Positions 24,660-33,751 of a DNA stretch of 64,000 nucleotides are shown here, piece after piece. The DNA comes from Streptomyces eurocidicus. GTDB lineage: Bacteria; Actinomycetota; Actinomycetes; Streptomycetales; Streptomycetaceae. Each line of letters starts with the position of its first letter. The first letter of the stretch is position 1. The stretch covers positions 1 to 64,000 of the forward strand of contig NZ_LGUI01000002.1 of assembly GCF_002891295.1 (NCBI RefSeq). The letters are read 5' to 3'. Both the position numbers and the translations under genes were made by a program. The notes beneath the pieces are model-generated. The model saw nothing but the letters and a program-made list of their open reading frames with translations, made no database searches and was not told where the DNA came from.

Positions 24660-25097
24660 TCACGGTGATGGGCCGTCACGCTCGGAGATATCATCAAACC
24701 GAATGCCAGACGTTGCGCTCCATACTTTAACCGGGCGCCATCGCTCCAGGTCATAGTCCTCATGCCATTGCCATGGGGATACCAATGACCACAATGCGTT
24801 CCATGACACCCTGATTTCAATCTGCAGCACCCGAGGTGCCTCGTCACCCTTCTCCGTGAGAGGCAGCATATGCTGGAGTGAAGTAACGAGGTGTCTCGCT
24901 GCAGTTCTGACGGAGCGCGCCAGTTGACGTTCGTCAGTTCCGCGTTCCGCATTTGCCAGCCGCGCGGTTCGCGCTCTGAGGAAGGCCTGAAGAAGGTCAA
25001 CGTCGGTGAGGCTGATTTCCTGGGTGTAGCGGAGTGTTTGTCTTTTCGCCTCTTGGTCCGTCATGCCGTGTGCCTCGCCATCTGAAGGTGAAGTCAT
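24660..25097 (-). CDS. Hypothetical protein, probable orphan immunity gene
   Basis: This 145-aa soluble protein has a helical first half (LTDVDLLQAFLRARTARLAN and LARSVRTAARHLVTSLQHML) and a beta-rich second half (VLQIEIRVSWNALWSLVSPW). Its ATG overlaps the stop of the preceding toxin-tail fragment (ATGA at 25094-25097), the usual layout of a toxin tip and its immunity gene. The helical part faintly recalls DUF6221, but that link is weak. Confidence 0.5.
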   Translation of the reverse strand: MTSPSDGEAHGMTDQEAKRQTLRYTQEISLTDVDLLQAFLRARTARLANAERGTDERQLARSVRTAARHLVTSLQHMLPLTEKGDEAPRVLQIEIRVSWNALWSLVSPWQWHEDYDLERWRPVKVWSATSGIRFDDISERDGPSP

Positions 25098-25294
25098 CTC
25101 TCCCAAATCGGATCATCGTAGTCGAAATCCATCTCACCGAACTCATCCTTTTTCCAGATTCTCGTCACATACTTCCAGGGTATGCCGCCATCGAAGGCCA
25201 CTTCGGATTCGAAGGGCGATGGGCCTGCGCCGGTGCCCATGCCGATGACCGGCGCGGACTCCGGCGCCTTGGCCACCAGCGGCGAACGCGGCAA
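25094..25294 (-). pseudogene. Displaced toxin C-terminal fragment
   Basis: The reading frame (about 66 codons) ends IPWKYVTRIWKKDEFGEMDF then DYDDPIWER. It has no ribosome-binding site or credible start. It looks like the last part of a polymorphic-toxin tip domain that was separated from its delivery protein, still joined to its immunity gene by a 4-bp overlap. The full toxin gene lies 390 bp upstream in the same direction, which fits tip replacement. Confidence 0.5.
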
Positions 25295-25360
25295 CGGCTG
25301 GGACGTGTCGAGGCGGGTCTACCAGGTATCACCCAGCGAGACCAAAGTCCCCAAACAGCG

Positions 25361-25397
25361 AGGTGGCCTCGCCGAATCCCCTTCGGTGAGGCCACCT
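25361..25397. terminator. Hairpin after the immunity gene
   Basis: AGGTGGCCTC-g-CCGAA (25361-25376) pairs with TTCGG-t-GAGGCCACCT (25382-25397). It lies 19 bp past the immunity gene stop and separates the active toxin-immunity pair from the displaced cassette. Confidence 0.65.
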
Positions 25398-25415
25398 CAA
25401 CTTAGAGACGCAGAA

Positions 25416-25679
25416 TCAGCAGTCCTTCGCCGATCGCTTCATGCGGGCAATATTTAGATCCACGTCCAACGCGCTGAGCCGGATCGGATCACGCTCGTCA
25501 TCGATCACGACCGCATGGAGAATGTCACCAACAATGGCAACTCGGTCACTCGAACGCCAAGCCGGATCCTTGGTTTTGTCGATCAACCCTTGAGTTCCGT
25601 CCTGGGCCTCAACCTCAAGACCCCAAGGGCGAATAGCGACCACTGTGACATCGATCTCTTGGTGCAGGAGAATATTCAT
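25416..25679 (-). CDS. S1-fold candidate immunity protein
   Basis: This 87-aa protein starts at ATG 25679, 5 nt after the toxin stop. It has an OB/S1-like pattern: EIDVTVVAIRPWGLEVEAQD, then GTQGLIDKTKDPAW, VGDILHAVVIDDERDPIRLS. The placement directly behind the toxin tip makes it the likely immunity protein, which would bind the toxin domain in the cytoplasm. S1 folds usually bind RNA, so another possibility is that it protects a nucleic-acid target of the toxin. Confidence 0.6.
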   Translation of the reverse strand: MNILLHQEIDVTVVAIRPWGLEVEAQDGTQGLIDKTKDPAWRSSDRVAIVGDILHAVVIDDERDPIRLSALDVDLNIARMKRSAKDC

Positions 25680-25684
25680 GTCTA

Positions 25685-28600
25685 TCAGGTGCCTTCCTTT
25701 TGCAGCCATGTGCGCTTCAGTGTGAGCGAGTTGAATTCTCCGAGGCGCTCGAACGGAATCTCCCACTCGATGCGCGCACTCCCATTGGGCCCTCGCCAAT
25801 CGTACCGCTTAGCGTCATCAGCGAATAGCGCCAGGAATGACGGATGCATATCATACTTCACCATTCCGGGTGCGTAGTGGGCCGGATCCTTGCTTCCGCT
25901 CCCTCGATACTCGCTAGCAACGCTCCGTTCACCGAAGTAGACCTTCCCATTATCCATTGCCTCTCGCGCGGATTCATCCGGACCGTGTTTGATTTCGGAA
26001 TCCTTATTAGCATTCTTCGGGACCCTGTAGATAGAGATGGAGATGGATGGGCAGTCGTCATCGGCCTGGTGCGTCCCATCGGCCGCCTGTGTCAGGGTTT
26101 TCGGTGCGAAACCGCGCTTCTTCCCCTTGGACTTCAGAACGCACTCAGGAATCTTGTCCCGGATCTTTTCCAGGGTTTCTTCAACCCTTTTGACCCGCTT
26201 CTTCGCTTCAGCGGACTCTTTAAGGGCCTTGTTGATCCCGACGAGTCGCTTGGCGGCCTTAACGAGTTCCGGGAATTTTTCGACAGCTTTGGCGATCTTG
26301 CTGGCGGGGATGGCCTGGAGTAGCGCCATGACGCAGCTGACGACGTCGCCTTCGCCGAAGCATTTTTTGATGTCTTCGAGCGGGATGAATTCGAGGAGGA
26401 CGTCGCTGCCGATGTCGGCCAGGTGGTCGGCTATCGTCTTGTCTGCAAGTTTTTGGTCCTCTTCGTATTGGCTGGGTGAGATGCCGAGCTCTTTAAGAGC
26501 TTTTTCCTCGTCTCCGGTCGGTTTGGAGCTGCTGTTTTTGCCGTCCTGCTCGGCGGCTTCTGCACGGGCCTTGCGTTCCAGCTCTCGCTGGTATTCCTCG
26601 GCCTTCTTTGCTGCCTCGTCGGCTTCCTTGGCGTAGTTCCCGGCGTTCTTCGCCGCCTCTTCTGCTGCCTTGGCGTGGGTTTCTGCGGAGTCGGCGAGTT
26701 TGCCGGCGTCGGTGGCGTCCTGCTTGGCCTGGGTGGCCGCGCTCTGGGCGACGGTGGCTTCGCGCTCGGCCAGGCTGGCGGCACTGCCGGCGGCTGCGGC
26801 CTGGTTTTCGGCGTCTGTGGCCGCGCCGCGGGCGCGTTCGGCTTCTGCCTCGGCCTGCGTGGCGGCCTGGCGTGCGGCTGCCGCGTCCGCGTAGGCGTCA
26901 TTGGCGCTCTCGCGGGCGAGTGCGGTGTCGGCCTGTGCCTGGGCGTCGGCCTGCCCGGCCCGCCCTGCGGCGGCTCGGGCCATGGTCCCGTCCTCGGCGG
27001 CCTGGGCGGCCGACTTCATCGCAGCCGCTGTCGAGCGTGCCGCGCTCACCGTGGACTGCGCTGCCTCGGCTGCGGCCTTGAACGCCGGTGCCACCTGGGT
27101 GTTGGCGCTCTTCGCGGCCTCTTCGGCGGATTCGGCGGCCTTGACCGCTTCGGTCGCCTTGGCCTCGGCGGAGTCGACCTGCTCCTGCCCCATCTCCAGG
27201 GCTGCCCTGGCCACCGCGGCGGCGAAGTCGGCGTCGACATCGCTGCCGGAGAAGGGCGCGGTCAGGGTGATGGCGGTGTTGGCGGGGTCGGCGATGCCGG
27301 CCGCGGTGGTCCGGGCTGCGGTGGCCGCCTGTACCGCGATGGTGGCCTGGACTCTGGCCATCGCGGCCTCGCGTGCGGCGCCGTCGGCCTCGTCCCTGGT
27401 GCGGTTGGCCGCCTGCAGGGCTCCGTTGGCCTCGATCGCGGCCAGGCCGGCCAGGCGTGCGGCCTCGTGCGCGGCGGTGCCCGCACGGGCTTCCTGGGCG
27501 GTGGCCTCGACGGACTTCGCGTTGGCCCGCTGCGCTGCGGCGTGGGTGGCCGTTGCTTCGGACTGGGCTGTGTTCGCTGCCGCGTTGGCGTTGGCAGCGG
27601 CTGATTCGGCACTGGTCGCCGCAGCATTGGCACTCGCGGCGTGCGCGGTGGCCTCGGTCGCCGCGGCGCGTGCCCGGGCGGCTGCTCCTGCGGATTCGAT
27701 GGCCGCGGATCGGGCTCTCACCGCCGCGTTGCCGGCGGCGTCGGCGGCACTGCGGGCTTCGCTGGCCGCGGTGGCGGCTGTTCTGGCGTCGGCGCGCGCC
27801 GCGACCGCGTGCGCGTGTGCCTGTGCGGCCTCCGAGGTGCCACGGAGCGCTGCCTCGAGTGCTTCGGCGGCTTGTGCCTGGGCTTCCTCGTTATTCTTCT
27901 TGGTCTCGGCCTCGACCGCCTTGTTACGGGCTTCGCGGGCCTTGGCTTCCTCGCCGCGGGCGCGCTCGGCCCCGTCGGACGCCTTGCCTTCCTGTTCAGC
28001 GGCGTATTCGCGTGCCTGGGCCGCGATGGCCGCGGCCCCGTAGGCCTCCGCGCGCTTCTCCGACGCGGTCCGTGCCTCGGCCTGTGCCCGCGCCCTCGCC
28101 TCGGCGGCGGTGGCCCGCTCGCTCTCCGCCCGCGTCCGCGCCTCCGTGGCCAGGGTGCGTTCGCGCTCGGCTACCTTGCGCTGTTCAGCGGCGATCTTCG
28201 CCTGCCGCTGGGCCTCGATCCGGGCGTCGCGGGTCTTCTTCGCGTGGTCCCACGCCGACTGCTCGGCCTTCTCGGCGTCGACGCGGGCCTGCTTCGTCCT
28301 AGACGCCGCCTCCGCGGCGATCTTCGCCTGCTTGCCGGCCGCATCAGCCAGCTTGCCCGCGGCCCTGGCGTGCTCCTCGGCGTTGGCCCGCCACTTCTTG
28401 GCCTGCTCCTCGTGGAGCTCGGCCTGGTTCTGGGCGTTGAGCCCGGCGGCGTCCGCGGCGGTGGCGTCCACCGCGTGCTGGGCGGTCTCGGTGGCCTTGA
28501 CCGCCGCGTTCGCCGCCGAGGCGATACCGGAGGCGACCTCAGCCCACTGGGTGCCGTAGGTAAGACCGGTCTCCACCAGGGTGTCGGCCTGGGACTTGGC

Positions 28601-29671
28601 CTGCCGCGCCGCGACATCGGCCGACTTCGCCGCCCAGCCGGCGTACTCAACCTGCCGTGCGACCTCGGCCTTGACCAGCCCGTAGTCGGAGAGCCGCTTG
28701 CCCGCCCGGTCCGCGGCCAGCATCCGGTCGGCCTGACGCGACTGCGCGGCTGCCGAGCTCATCGCGTTGGAAGCGTTCTTGAGCGCCTTGACGGCTTCCC
28801 CGTGCGCGGTGATCAGCTTGGTACGGGCATCAGCCGCGCGGGCGGTGTTCTCCGCGAGCTTCCGCAGCTTCTCCGCGGCTTCCCGGGCCTCCTTCTGCGC
28901 CTGCTCAAAGGCCGCCCGGTTGTCCGCGTCCTTCTGCGCCGCGACCAGGTAACCCTTTTCGAGGAACTCCGCGATCTTGGCGTTGTCGTTGGTGGCCAGC
29001 GCGGCCTGCGCGGCCTTCTTCACCTCCGGGCCGCCGGCGCCGACCAGCATCTCCACCCGCTTGCGGTTCTCCTGGGCAAGCTTCTCGGCGTTCTGATCGG
29101 TCTTCTTGTCCCGCTGCCGTGCGATCTCAGCACCGAACGCCAGGAAATCAGCCCGGTCCTTGGCCGTCCCCTTCAGAACACGGTCAACCTCCGCGTTGAA
29201 AGAGGGGCCGCCGGTACCGCGCATCGCCTCGATCTGCTGGCGATTCTTGGTATCGGTGCCCGACCGCTTCTCCGCGGCCTTCCGGCGGGCCTCCGCCTCG
29301 CCACGCTCCAGGAACTCCCGGACCGCGTTCGGATCCTTGCTCTCCAGAGCCGCCTTGGCGGCATCGCGGACTTCCTCCTCCTCATCGAACTCCGCGAAGT
29401 CCTCCACCAGCTGCCGGTCCCGCTCCGCACTCAGCTCGTCCAGCTTCGAGCGCGGAGCACCCGCCGGTGCCGGCTTCGCCGGCGCGGCCGCCGGACGATT
29501 CACCGCGGATGATCCCCCGGTGATGGCGGCCGCCTGAGCGGACGTCACGGCAGCGGCCTCCCCTGCCGCACCGCCCAGCAGCGCCAGCACGATCGCCGCG
29601 GACACTGCCTTTCGCGCAGCCCCGGCTAAGCCGCCCGGCCGCCGTCTTGATCTCGGCCATAAACGATGCAT
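25685..29671 (-). CDS. Secreted polymorphic toxin: ALF repeats, Ala-rich coiled coil, C-terminal toxin domain
   Basis: This 1,328-aa protein is predicted to be exported. Its signal sequence is RKAVSAAIVLALLGGAAGEA after Arg-rich residues. ALF-type helical repeats follow (residues about 65-240, for example VRDAAKAALESKDPNAVREF and VKKAAQAALATNDNAKIAEF). A very long Ala-rich coiled coil spans about 240-1040, then a pretoxin region (ADKTIADHLADIGSDVLLEF) and a unique tip (about 1200-1328). The tip has IYRVPKN, GKVYFGERSVASEYRG and EIPFERLGEF. This R...S...E order resembles ADP-ribosyltransferase (TreTu-like) toxins, but that is inference. The ATG at 29671 follows GGGGG. An S1-like gene follows 5 nt after the stop. 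The toxin tip is AT-richer than the body, as expected for an exchanged tip. Confidence 0.7.
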   Translation of the reverse strand: MHRLWPRSRRRPGGLAGAARKAVSAAIVLALLGGAAGEAAAVTSAQAAAITGGSSAVNRPAAAPAKPAPAGAPRSKLDELSAERDRQLVEDFAEFDEEEEVRDAAKAALESKDPNAVREFLERGEAEARRKAAEKRSGTDTKNRQQIEAMRGTGGPSFNAEVDRVLKGTAKDRADFLAFGAEIARQRDKKTDQNAEKLAQENRKRVEMLVGAGGPEVKKAAQAALATNDNAKIAEFLEKGYLVAAQKDADNRAAFEQAQKEAREAAEKLRKLAENTARAADARTKLITAHGEAVKALKNASNAMSSAAAQSRQADRMLAADRAGKRLSDYGLVKAEVARQVEYAGWAAKSADVAARQAKSQADTLVETGLTYGTQWAEVASGIASAANAAVKATETAQHAVDATAADAAGLNAQNQAELHEEQAKKWRANAEEHARAAGKLADAAGKQAKIAAEAASRTKQARVDAEKAEQSAWDHAKKTRDARIEAQRQAKIAAEQRKVAERERTLATEARTRAESERATAAEARARAQAEARTASEKRAEAYGAAAIAAQAREYAAEQEGKASDGAERARGEEAKAREARNKAVEAETKKNNEEAQAQAAEALEAALRGTSEAAQAHAHAVAARADARTAATAASEARSAADAAGNAAVRARSAAIESAGAAARARAAATEATAHAASANAAATSAESAAANANAAANTAQSEATATHAAAQRANAKSVEATAQEARAGTAAHEAARLAGLAAIEANGALQAANRTRDEADGAAREAAMARVQATIAVQAATAARTTAAGIADPANTAITLTAPFSGSDVDADFAAAVARAALEMGQEQVDSAEAKATEAVKAAESAEEAAKSANTQVAPAFKAAAEAAQSTVSAARSTAAAMKSAAQAAEDGTMARAAAGRAGQADAQAQADTALARESANDAYADAAAARQAATQAEAEAERARGAATDAENQAAAAGSAASLAEREATVAQSAATQAKQDATDAGKLADSAETHAKAAEEAAKNAGNYAKEADEAAKKAEEYQRELERKARAEAAEQDGKNSSSKPTGDEEKALKELGISPSQYEEDQKLADKTIADHLADIGSDVLLEFIPLEDIKKCFGEGDVVSCVMALLQAIPASKIAKAVEKFPELVKAAKRLVGINKALKESAEAKKRVKRVEETLEKIRDKIPECVLKSKGKKRGFAPKTLTQAADGTHQADDDCPSISISIYRVPKNANKDSEIKHGPDESAREAMDNGKVYFGERSVASEYRGSGSKDPAHYAPGMVKYDMHPSFLALFADDAKRYDWRGPNGSARIEWEIPFERLGEFNSLTLKRTWLQKEGT

Positions 29672-29809
29672 CAAACCCCCAAAAAAGAGCATGCCAAACA
29701 GCCCTGCTTTAGGTACGAGCAGGGTGAGGCAAATGAAAGGGAAATAAATTGAAAGCGTGGATCAGGTGCGTTCGTTCAATAGGTCAGGCCGGCGAACACA
29801 CACAAGGGT

Positions 29810-30907
29810 TCAGCCCTTCACACGCTGCGCGCTGTCCTGGGCCCGGTCGAGCATGTCCTTCCAGGACTTGGCTGCCTCGGCTGCTTCCGCCTGTTCCCGG
29901 GCCCAGGTGTCCTGGTTGGCCCTGGCCGGATCGGCAATGGCCTTCCAGAGCTCGTCCGCACCGGTCCTTGCGGCATCCGCGATGGTCCGCCAGTTCTCCG
30001 CCTGGGCCGCGGCCGCCTCCTGCTCCGCCAGCCACGCCTTCCCAGCGGTATCGGCGTGCTCGGCCACCGCCTTCCACGCCCGCTCGGCCTCGGCCCGGGC
30101 CTTCGCCACGTCAGCCGCCCCCTTCAAAGCCTCCTCGGCCGCCACAGCATCCCTGATCAGAAGAGACAAAGCGTGATGCCGCAACACCTCCGCATCCGCG
30201 ATCCGCGCCCGGTAGCCCTCCAGATCCAAAGCCGCGCCGGCCATCCAGCCGTAACCGAAGAACTCCACCACGTCCGCATCTGTCGCGCCGGCCCGCAACG
30301 CCCACTGGGCCGCCACCCGGACCTGCTCACCAGGGTCATGCGCCGCGATAGCACCGACAAAGCCTCGCTCCTTAGCGGCGGCTTCCTGCTGATGCTGTGC
30401 GTCCGTCTCCCGGGCGGCCCGGTCCCGGCGCTGGGCCTCGGCATAACCGGTCCTGACGAACGCCGCCTGCTCGGCGGCAGTACCCCTCACCGCCCGCTCA
30501 GCCGCGGCCCGCACCTCGGGAGAAAACTCCACCGTGTGAGTACGCACCACCCGTTCGCAAAATGCCTTGTTCCGGGACCGGACATCCCGCGCCCGCTGCT
30601 TCGCGTAGTCGAAACCCCCACCAGGCGCCAGCCACTCCGCAACCGCCTCATCACCCCGGGAACTACGCAACGCATTCCACGCCGACACACGCACCTCAGC
30701 AGCCGGATGCCACTTCGCCAGATACAGAACCCGACCACGCGCACCCGCCGCCGCCGCCGTCAGGGCCGAAACCTGACCAGTCGGCTCGCCAACTGAGGCA
30801 GAAGCAAAGACCGGCCCGTTGCCCGATGCCGGTGGCGCTCCAGCAAGAGCACCACCGGCCAGCAGGCTGACCGTCAGCGTCTGCGCGACCCACCACTGGC
30901 GCCTCAC
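29810..30907 (-). CDS. Secreted ALF-repeat protein
   Basis: This 365-aa protein has a signal sequence (VAQTLTVSLLAGGALAGAPP). Four ALF-like helical repeats follow (EVRVSAWNALRSSRGDEAVA, EVRAAAERAVRGTAAEQAAF and QVRVAAQWALRAGATDADVV among them). The C-terminus is an Ala/Trp coiled coil (AWKAVAEHADTAGKAWLAEQ). GTG 30907 follows AAGGGA. It is related to the N-terminal part of the toxin at 25685 but lacks a toxin tip. It may be a delivery partner or a toxin that lost its tip. Confidence 0.65.
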   Translation of the reverse strand: MRRQWWVAQTLTVSLLAGGALAGAPPASGNGPVFASASVGEPTGQVSALTAAAAGARGRVLYLAKWHPAAEVRVSAWNALRSSRGDEAVAEWLAPGGGFDYAKQRARDVRSRNKAFCERVVRTHTVEFSPEVRAAAERAVRGTAAEQAAFVRTGYAEAQRRDRAARETDAQHQQEAAAKERGFVGAIAAHDPGEQVRVAAQWALRAGATDADVVEFFGYGWMAGAALDLEGYRARIADAEVLRHHALSLLIRDAVAAEEALKGAADVAKARAEAERAWKAVAEHADTAGKAWLAEQEAAAAQAENWRTIADAARTGADELWKAIADPARANQDTWAREQAEAAEAAKSWKDMLDRAQDSAQRVKG

Positions 30908-30987
30908 GCCGAATCCCTTAAGAATATAAACTTCATCACAGTAACCTCACTTGTAGAAGGACAGCGCCGTAGGCACACAGCACCGAG

Positions 30988-31533
30988 TCACTGGACCAGC
31001 TGGATTTGCCACAGCTGGGCGTCGGTCTGATTGCAGTACCACTGCTGCGCCTTCGCACCGGGCTTCTGATCCCCACCGGTTATGTCCAGACAACGATCCT
31101 CGGTGTGCATGGGACGCAACTGGAAAATCTTCCGGCCATGGTCGACGAGGACCATCTGCCAGCGCATCTGCTTACCCCCAGTGCACTCCCATTGCTGGAC
31201 AGCAGCCCCCGCCTGCTTGCCACTGTTCTCCACCTCCAGGCACTTACCACTGGCCACCGACCGGACCTCGAAAGAAGAATCGGCGACGGGAACCGCGCGC
31301 CAGCGCTGAGCGCCGCTGCCATTACACGTACCCTGAACTGCCCGCACGCCATTCCCCAACGAGGTGTTGGCGAGATCCAGGCAAAGACCGCTGTGCACTG
31401 CCCGGAGCTCCACAACCGATTCGACCGCATCGGGAACTGGAATTCCCGCCTCCGCGCGTGCGGTGGACGCACCTCCAGCAATTGCGACGGCACCGGCACT
31501 GAAGGCAAGTACAGCTCGGGGAAACCGCGTCAT
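30988..31533 (-). CDS. Secreted ricin-B-type lectin
   Basis: This 181-aa protein has a signal peptide ending near ARAEA (residues 1-28) and one beta-trefoil lectin domain. Repeats carry the Q-x-W signature: GAQRWRAV, QQWECTG, QQWYCNQTDAQLWQIQ. Paired cysteines in each lobe (SGLCLDL/GTCNG, KCLEV/WECTG, RCLDI/WYCNQ) support disulfides. It probably binds cell-wall or surface sugars. ATG 31533 follows AAGGAA. It lies within the row of secreted proteins. Confidence 0.8.
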   Translation of the reverse strand: MTRFPRAVLAFSAGAVAIAGGASTARAEAGIPVPDAVESVVELRAVHSGLCLDLANTSLGNGVRAVQGTCNGSGAQRWRAVPVADSSFEVRSVASGKCLEVENSGKQAGAAVQQWECTGGKQMRWQMVLVDHGRKIFQLRPMHTEDRCLDITGGDQKPGAKAQQWYCNQTDAQLWQIQLVQ

Positions 31534-31608
31534 TGGAAATTCCTTTTCTCGTCAAGAACGAAATCATCACCACAATTGAGCGATCCATTTCGCCAAGTTT
31601 TCGGACCA

Positions 31609-32139
31609 TTAGAACGCGGCCGACTCAACCCGCCAGCGTTGATTCTTAACATCACTTCCGCAACGTTTGACGTATGCAGCCAGATTGGTAATCGCATCGG
31701 GGGCGGTCATGCAGGAGTCAGGGGAATCCGTAAGGCGAATCTCATACAACCCATTGATTACTTCAACCATGATTACCCGCCAGTGATCGGATCGGGGACA
31801 CCAAGTCTGGGCGACGGGGCCACCGAAATTTCCGATACACCTGCCACTGTGCTTGGCTCGTATATCGAAGGTAGCTGAGCCAGTGGGAATCAGCTCGAAG
31901 AGCTGATTGTCCAAACCATCCTCACAGGCTGCCTGCACCGCATAGGCCATATCTCGCATGCTCCCACCATCGATAGTGAGGCACATTCCGCTGAACTCCG
32001 GCCGCAGCCGAACGAAAGATGGCCCGTCGGTGGCGGAACCAGACGTGACCTGATCTGCCTGTGCGATGGTCGCTCCACCGACCAGCACGGCAACACTGAC
32101 ACCGAGAGCCAGTACGGCTCGGATGGTCCGAGACATCAT
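31609..32139 (-). CDS. Secreted trefoil-lectin-like protein
   Basis: This 176-aa protein has a signal peptide (TIRAVLALGVSVAVLVGG) followed by a Cys-paired beta-trefoil-like domain (GMCLTID/AACEDG, RCIGNFGG/TWCPR, SCMTAPD/KRCGSD, ending NQRWRVES). It resembles the neighbour at 30988 but with weaker Q-x-W motifs. The ATG at 32139 was chosen; 32148 is possible. Confidence 0.65.
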   Translation of the reverse strand: MMSRTIRAVLALGVSVAVLVGGATIAQADQVTSGSATDGPSFVRLRPEFSGMCLTIDGGSMRDMAYAVQAACEDGLDNQLFELIPTGSATFDIRAKHSGRCIGNFGGPVAQTWCPRSDHWRVIMVEVINGLYEIRLTDSPDSCMTAPDAITNLAAYVKRCGSDVKNQRWRVESAAF

Positions 32140-32188
32140 GGGATCCATTCTTCTTATCTTCTTTAAATGACCTCGACGCGATAACCAG

Positions 32189-33751
32189 TCAGGGCGCCAG
32201 CGGCGGAGAGATCTTCCAGGTGGCGTCGGAAGCATCCCCGTGATGGTATTCAAGCGGGAAGAGATGGCCTTGCCAATTACGCAGCCATTTCCCCGGAAGG
32301 CTTGCCGACTCGAAGGACGTTCCAGAGGGGTCAAAGCCTGTGCGCGCGCACCAGGTGAGGTCCAGGCGCGACTGCGCACTGCCGGCATCCGGGGTTATCT
32401 CGACCCAGTAGTCCCTCCTTGGCACCGCCAGATAATAGCCGGGCTTGCGTACCGACTCGAAGGAGTAGCAGCCCGGTTGATTGGCGAGAGCGGGTACGAC
32501 AGTCCAGGTTGCGTCTTCGCGGTCGGCTTGCTTCCTCTTGGCGTCGACAGGAGTCAGGAATATTTCTCCATCATCGACACTGGACTGGCGGACGTACCAG
32601 CCTGCGAGCTTGACATCGGTCAACTGGAGGGACTGCCGCCTGGCCCGGTACTGGTTGTCCTCCTTGAGGAACTCAGCAACGGCCTCATCGCTGCTAGCCA
32701 GTGCCTTCTTGGCCTCGGCCACCAGATTGGGGTTCATCCCGCCGGTTTCTGCAGTGGCCTGGATCTGCAGCGCCAACTTGCGGTTGCCTTCAGCAATCTT
32801 TTTGCGACGGGCCTCGTCGTCACGCTTGTATGCCTGTTCTGCACCGGCGTAGATGAACTTCTTCCACTCGGCCGGATCGGAGCTGAGTACTGCTCGCTGG
32901 CCTGCGGAATAGAGCTCGGTCTTCTGGGCATCGGCGGGGGCGCTACGCAGCAGTTCACGAATGAAGTTGTCATCGCTGAGAGCAAGCATGGCCTCGGAGG
33001 GGGTAATGCGGAACAGTGCTGCGGCCGTCGTACGGGCAGCCAGCGCCTTGCGACGCTCGGCTTCCTCTCGGTCCCTTTCCTCCAGTTCCTTGAGCTTGTT
33101 GGTCACGTCCCGCTGGTGGGCCTCGCGGACACCATTGACGATGAACTCCCGCCTGGCAGCGAAGTCGCTGGCCAGCGCCCGCCGGGCCGCGGCCCGGACC
33201 TCCGGACCGGCAGCGGAATGCCCCGCGATGGCGAGGATGAAGTTCTCATCACTGAGGGCCAACAGCTCTGGCGTGGACGAGATGCCCACCGCGAGCAGCG
33301 CTTGAGATCTGGCCTCTCTTGCCGCACGGTCCGCGTCGGCTTGGTCTTTCTCCCGCCTCTTGTCGAGCTCATATGCCTTGTGAATGCCGGTGATGATGAA
33401 CTGGACGTGGTCTTCAGCAGAGGTGCTGGCCATCGCTTCCTCAGCGGCGGTACGTACCGACTCCAGCTTGCCGCCCCTGTCCTTGGCCTTCTGCCACAGG
33501 GCATGGATGAAGTCGTAGTCACTGAGCAGAAGAACGTCCGGGGCCGGCTCGAGGCGGACCACAGCTGCAGCATCGACGCGCTGCGTGTCACTGGTTCCGA
33601 TGCCGCCGGTTGAAGCCGCCGCACTCAGTGGCTGGGCGGTGGCGGGGCCCGGTGCCATGACGCCGACAACGGCGGCTAAAGCCGTACTGATCACCATTCC
33701 GCGTGTGATGGCTCTTCGTGCACGTATGGAAGTACCGCGTACCGTATGCAT
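32189..33751 (-). CDS. Secreted ALF-repeat protein with AbfB-type sugar-binding domain
   Basis: This 520-aa protein has an N-terminal signal sequence (ITRGMVISTALAAVVGVMAP). It has about five ALF repeats, each with a LLALSDENFI-like motif (DVLLLSDYDFIHAL, ELLALSDENFILAI, AMLALSDDNFIREL). The C-terminal AbfB-like beta-trefoil lies at about 375-520 (GWYVRQSSVDDGEIFL, CYSFESVRKPGYYLAV, FESASLPGKWLRNWQGHLF). AbfB domains bind arabinofuranose side chains. No hydrolase domain is present. It joins the ALF fold of the toxin to the lectin theme of its neighbours. Confidence 0.7.
   Translation of the reverse strand: MHTVRGTSIRARRAITRGMVISTALAAVVGVMAPGPATAQPLSAAASTGGIGTSDTQRVDAAAVVRLEPAPDVLLLSDYDFIHALWQKAKDRGGKLESVRTAAEEAMASTSAEDHVQFIITGIHKAYELDKRREKDQADADRAAREARSQALLAVGISSTPELLALSDENFILAIAGHSAAGPEVRAAARRALASDFAARREFIVNGVREAHQRDVTNKLKELEERDREEAERRKALAARTTAAALFRITPSEAMLALSDDNFIRELLRSAPADAQKTELYSAGQRAVLSSDPAEWKKFIYAGAEQAYKRDDEARRKKIAEGNRKLALQIQATAETGGMNPNLVAEAKKALASSDEAVAEFLKEDNQYRARRQSLQLTDVKLAGWYVRQSSVDDGEIFLTPVDAKRKQADREDATWTVVPALANQPGCYSFESVRKPGYYLAVPRRDYWVEITPDAGSAQSRLDLTWCARTGFDPSGTSFESASLPGKWLRNWQGHLFPLEYHHGDASDATWKISPPLAP

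Noticed and set aside
25685..29671. Long plus-strand open frames opposite the toxin
   Set aside because: They mirror the Ala-rich coiled coil and show no domains; shadows.
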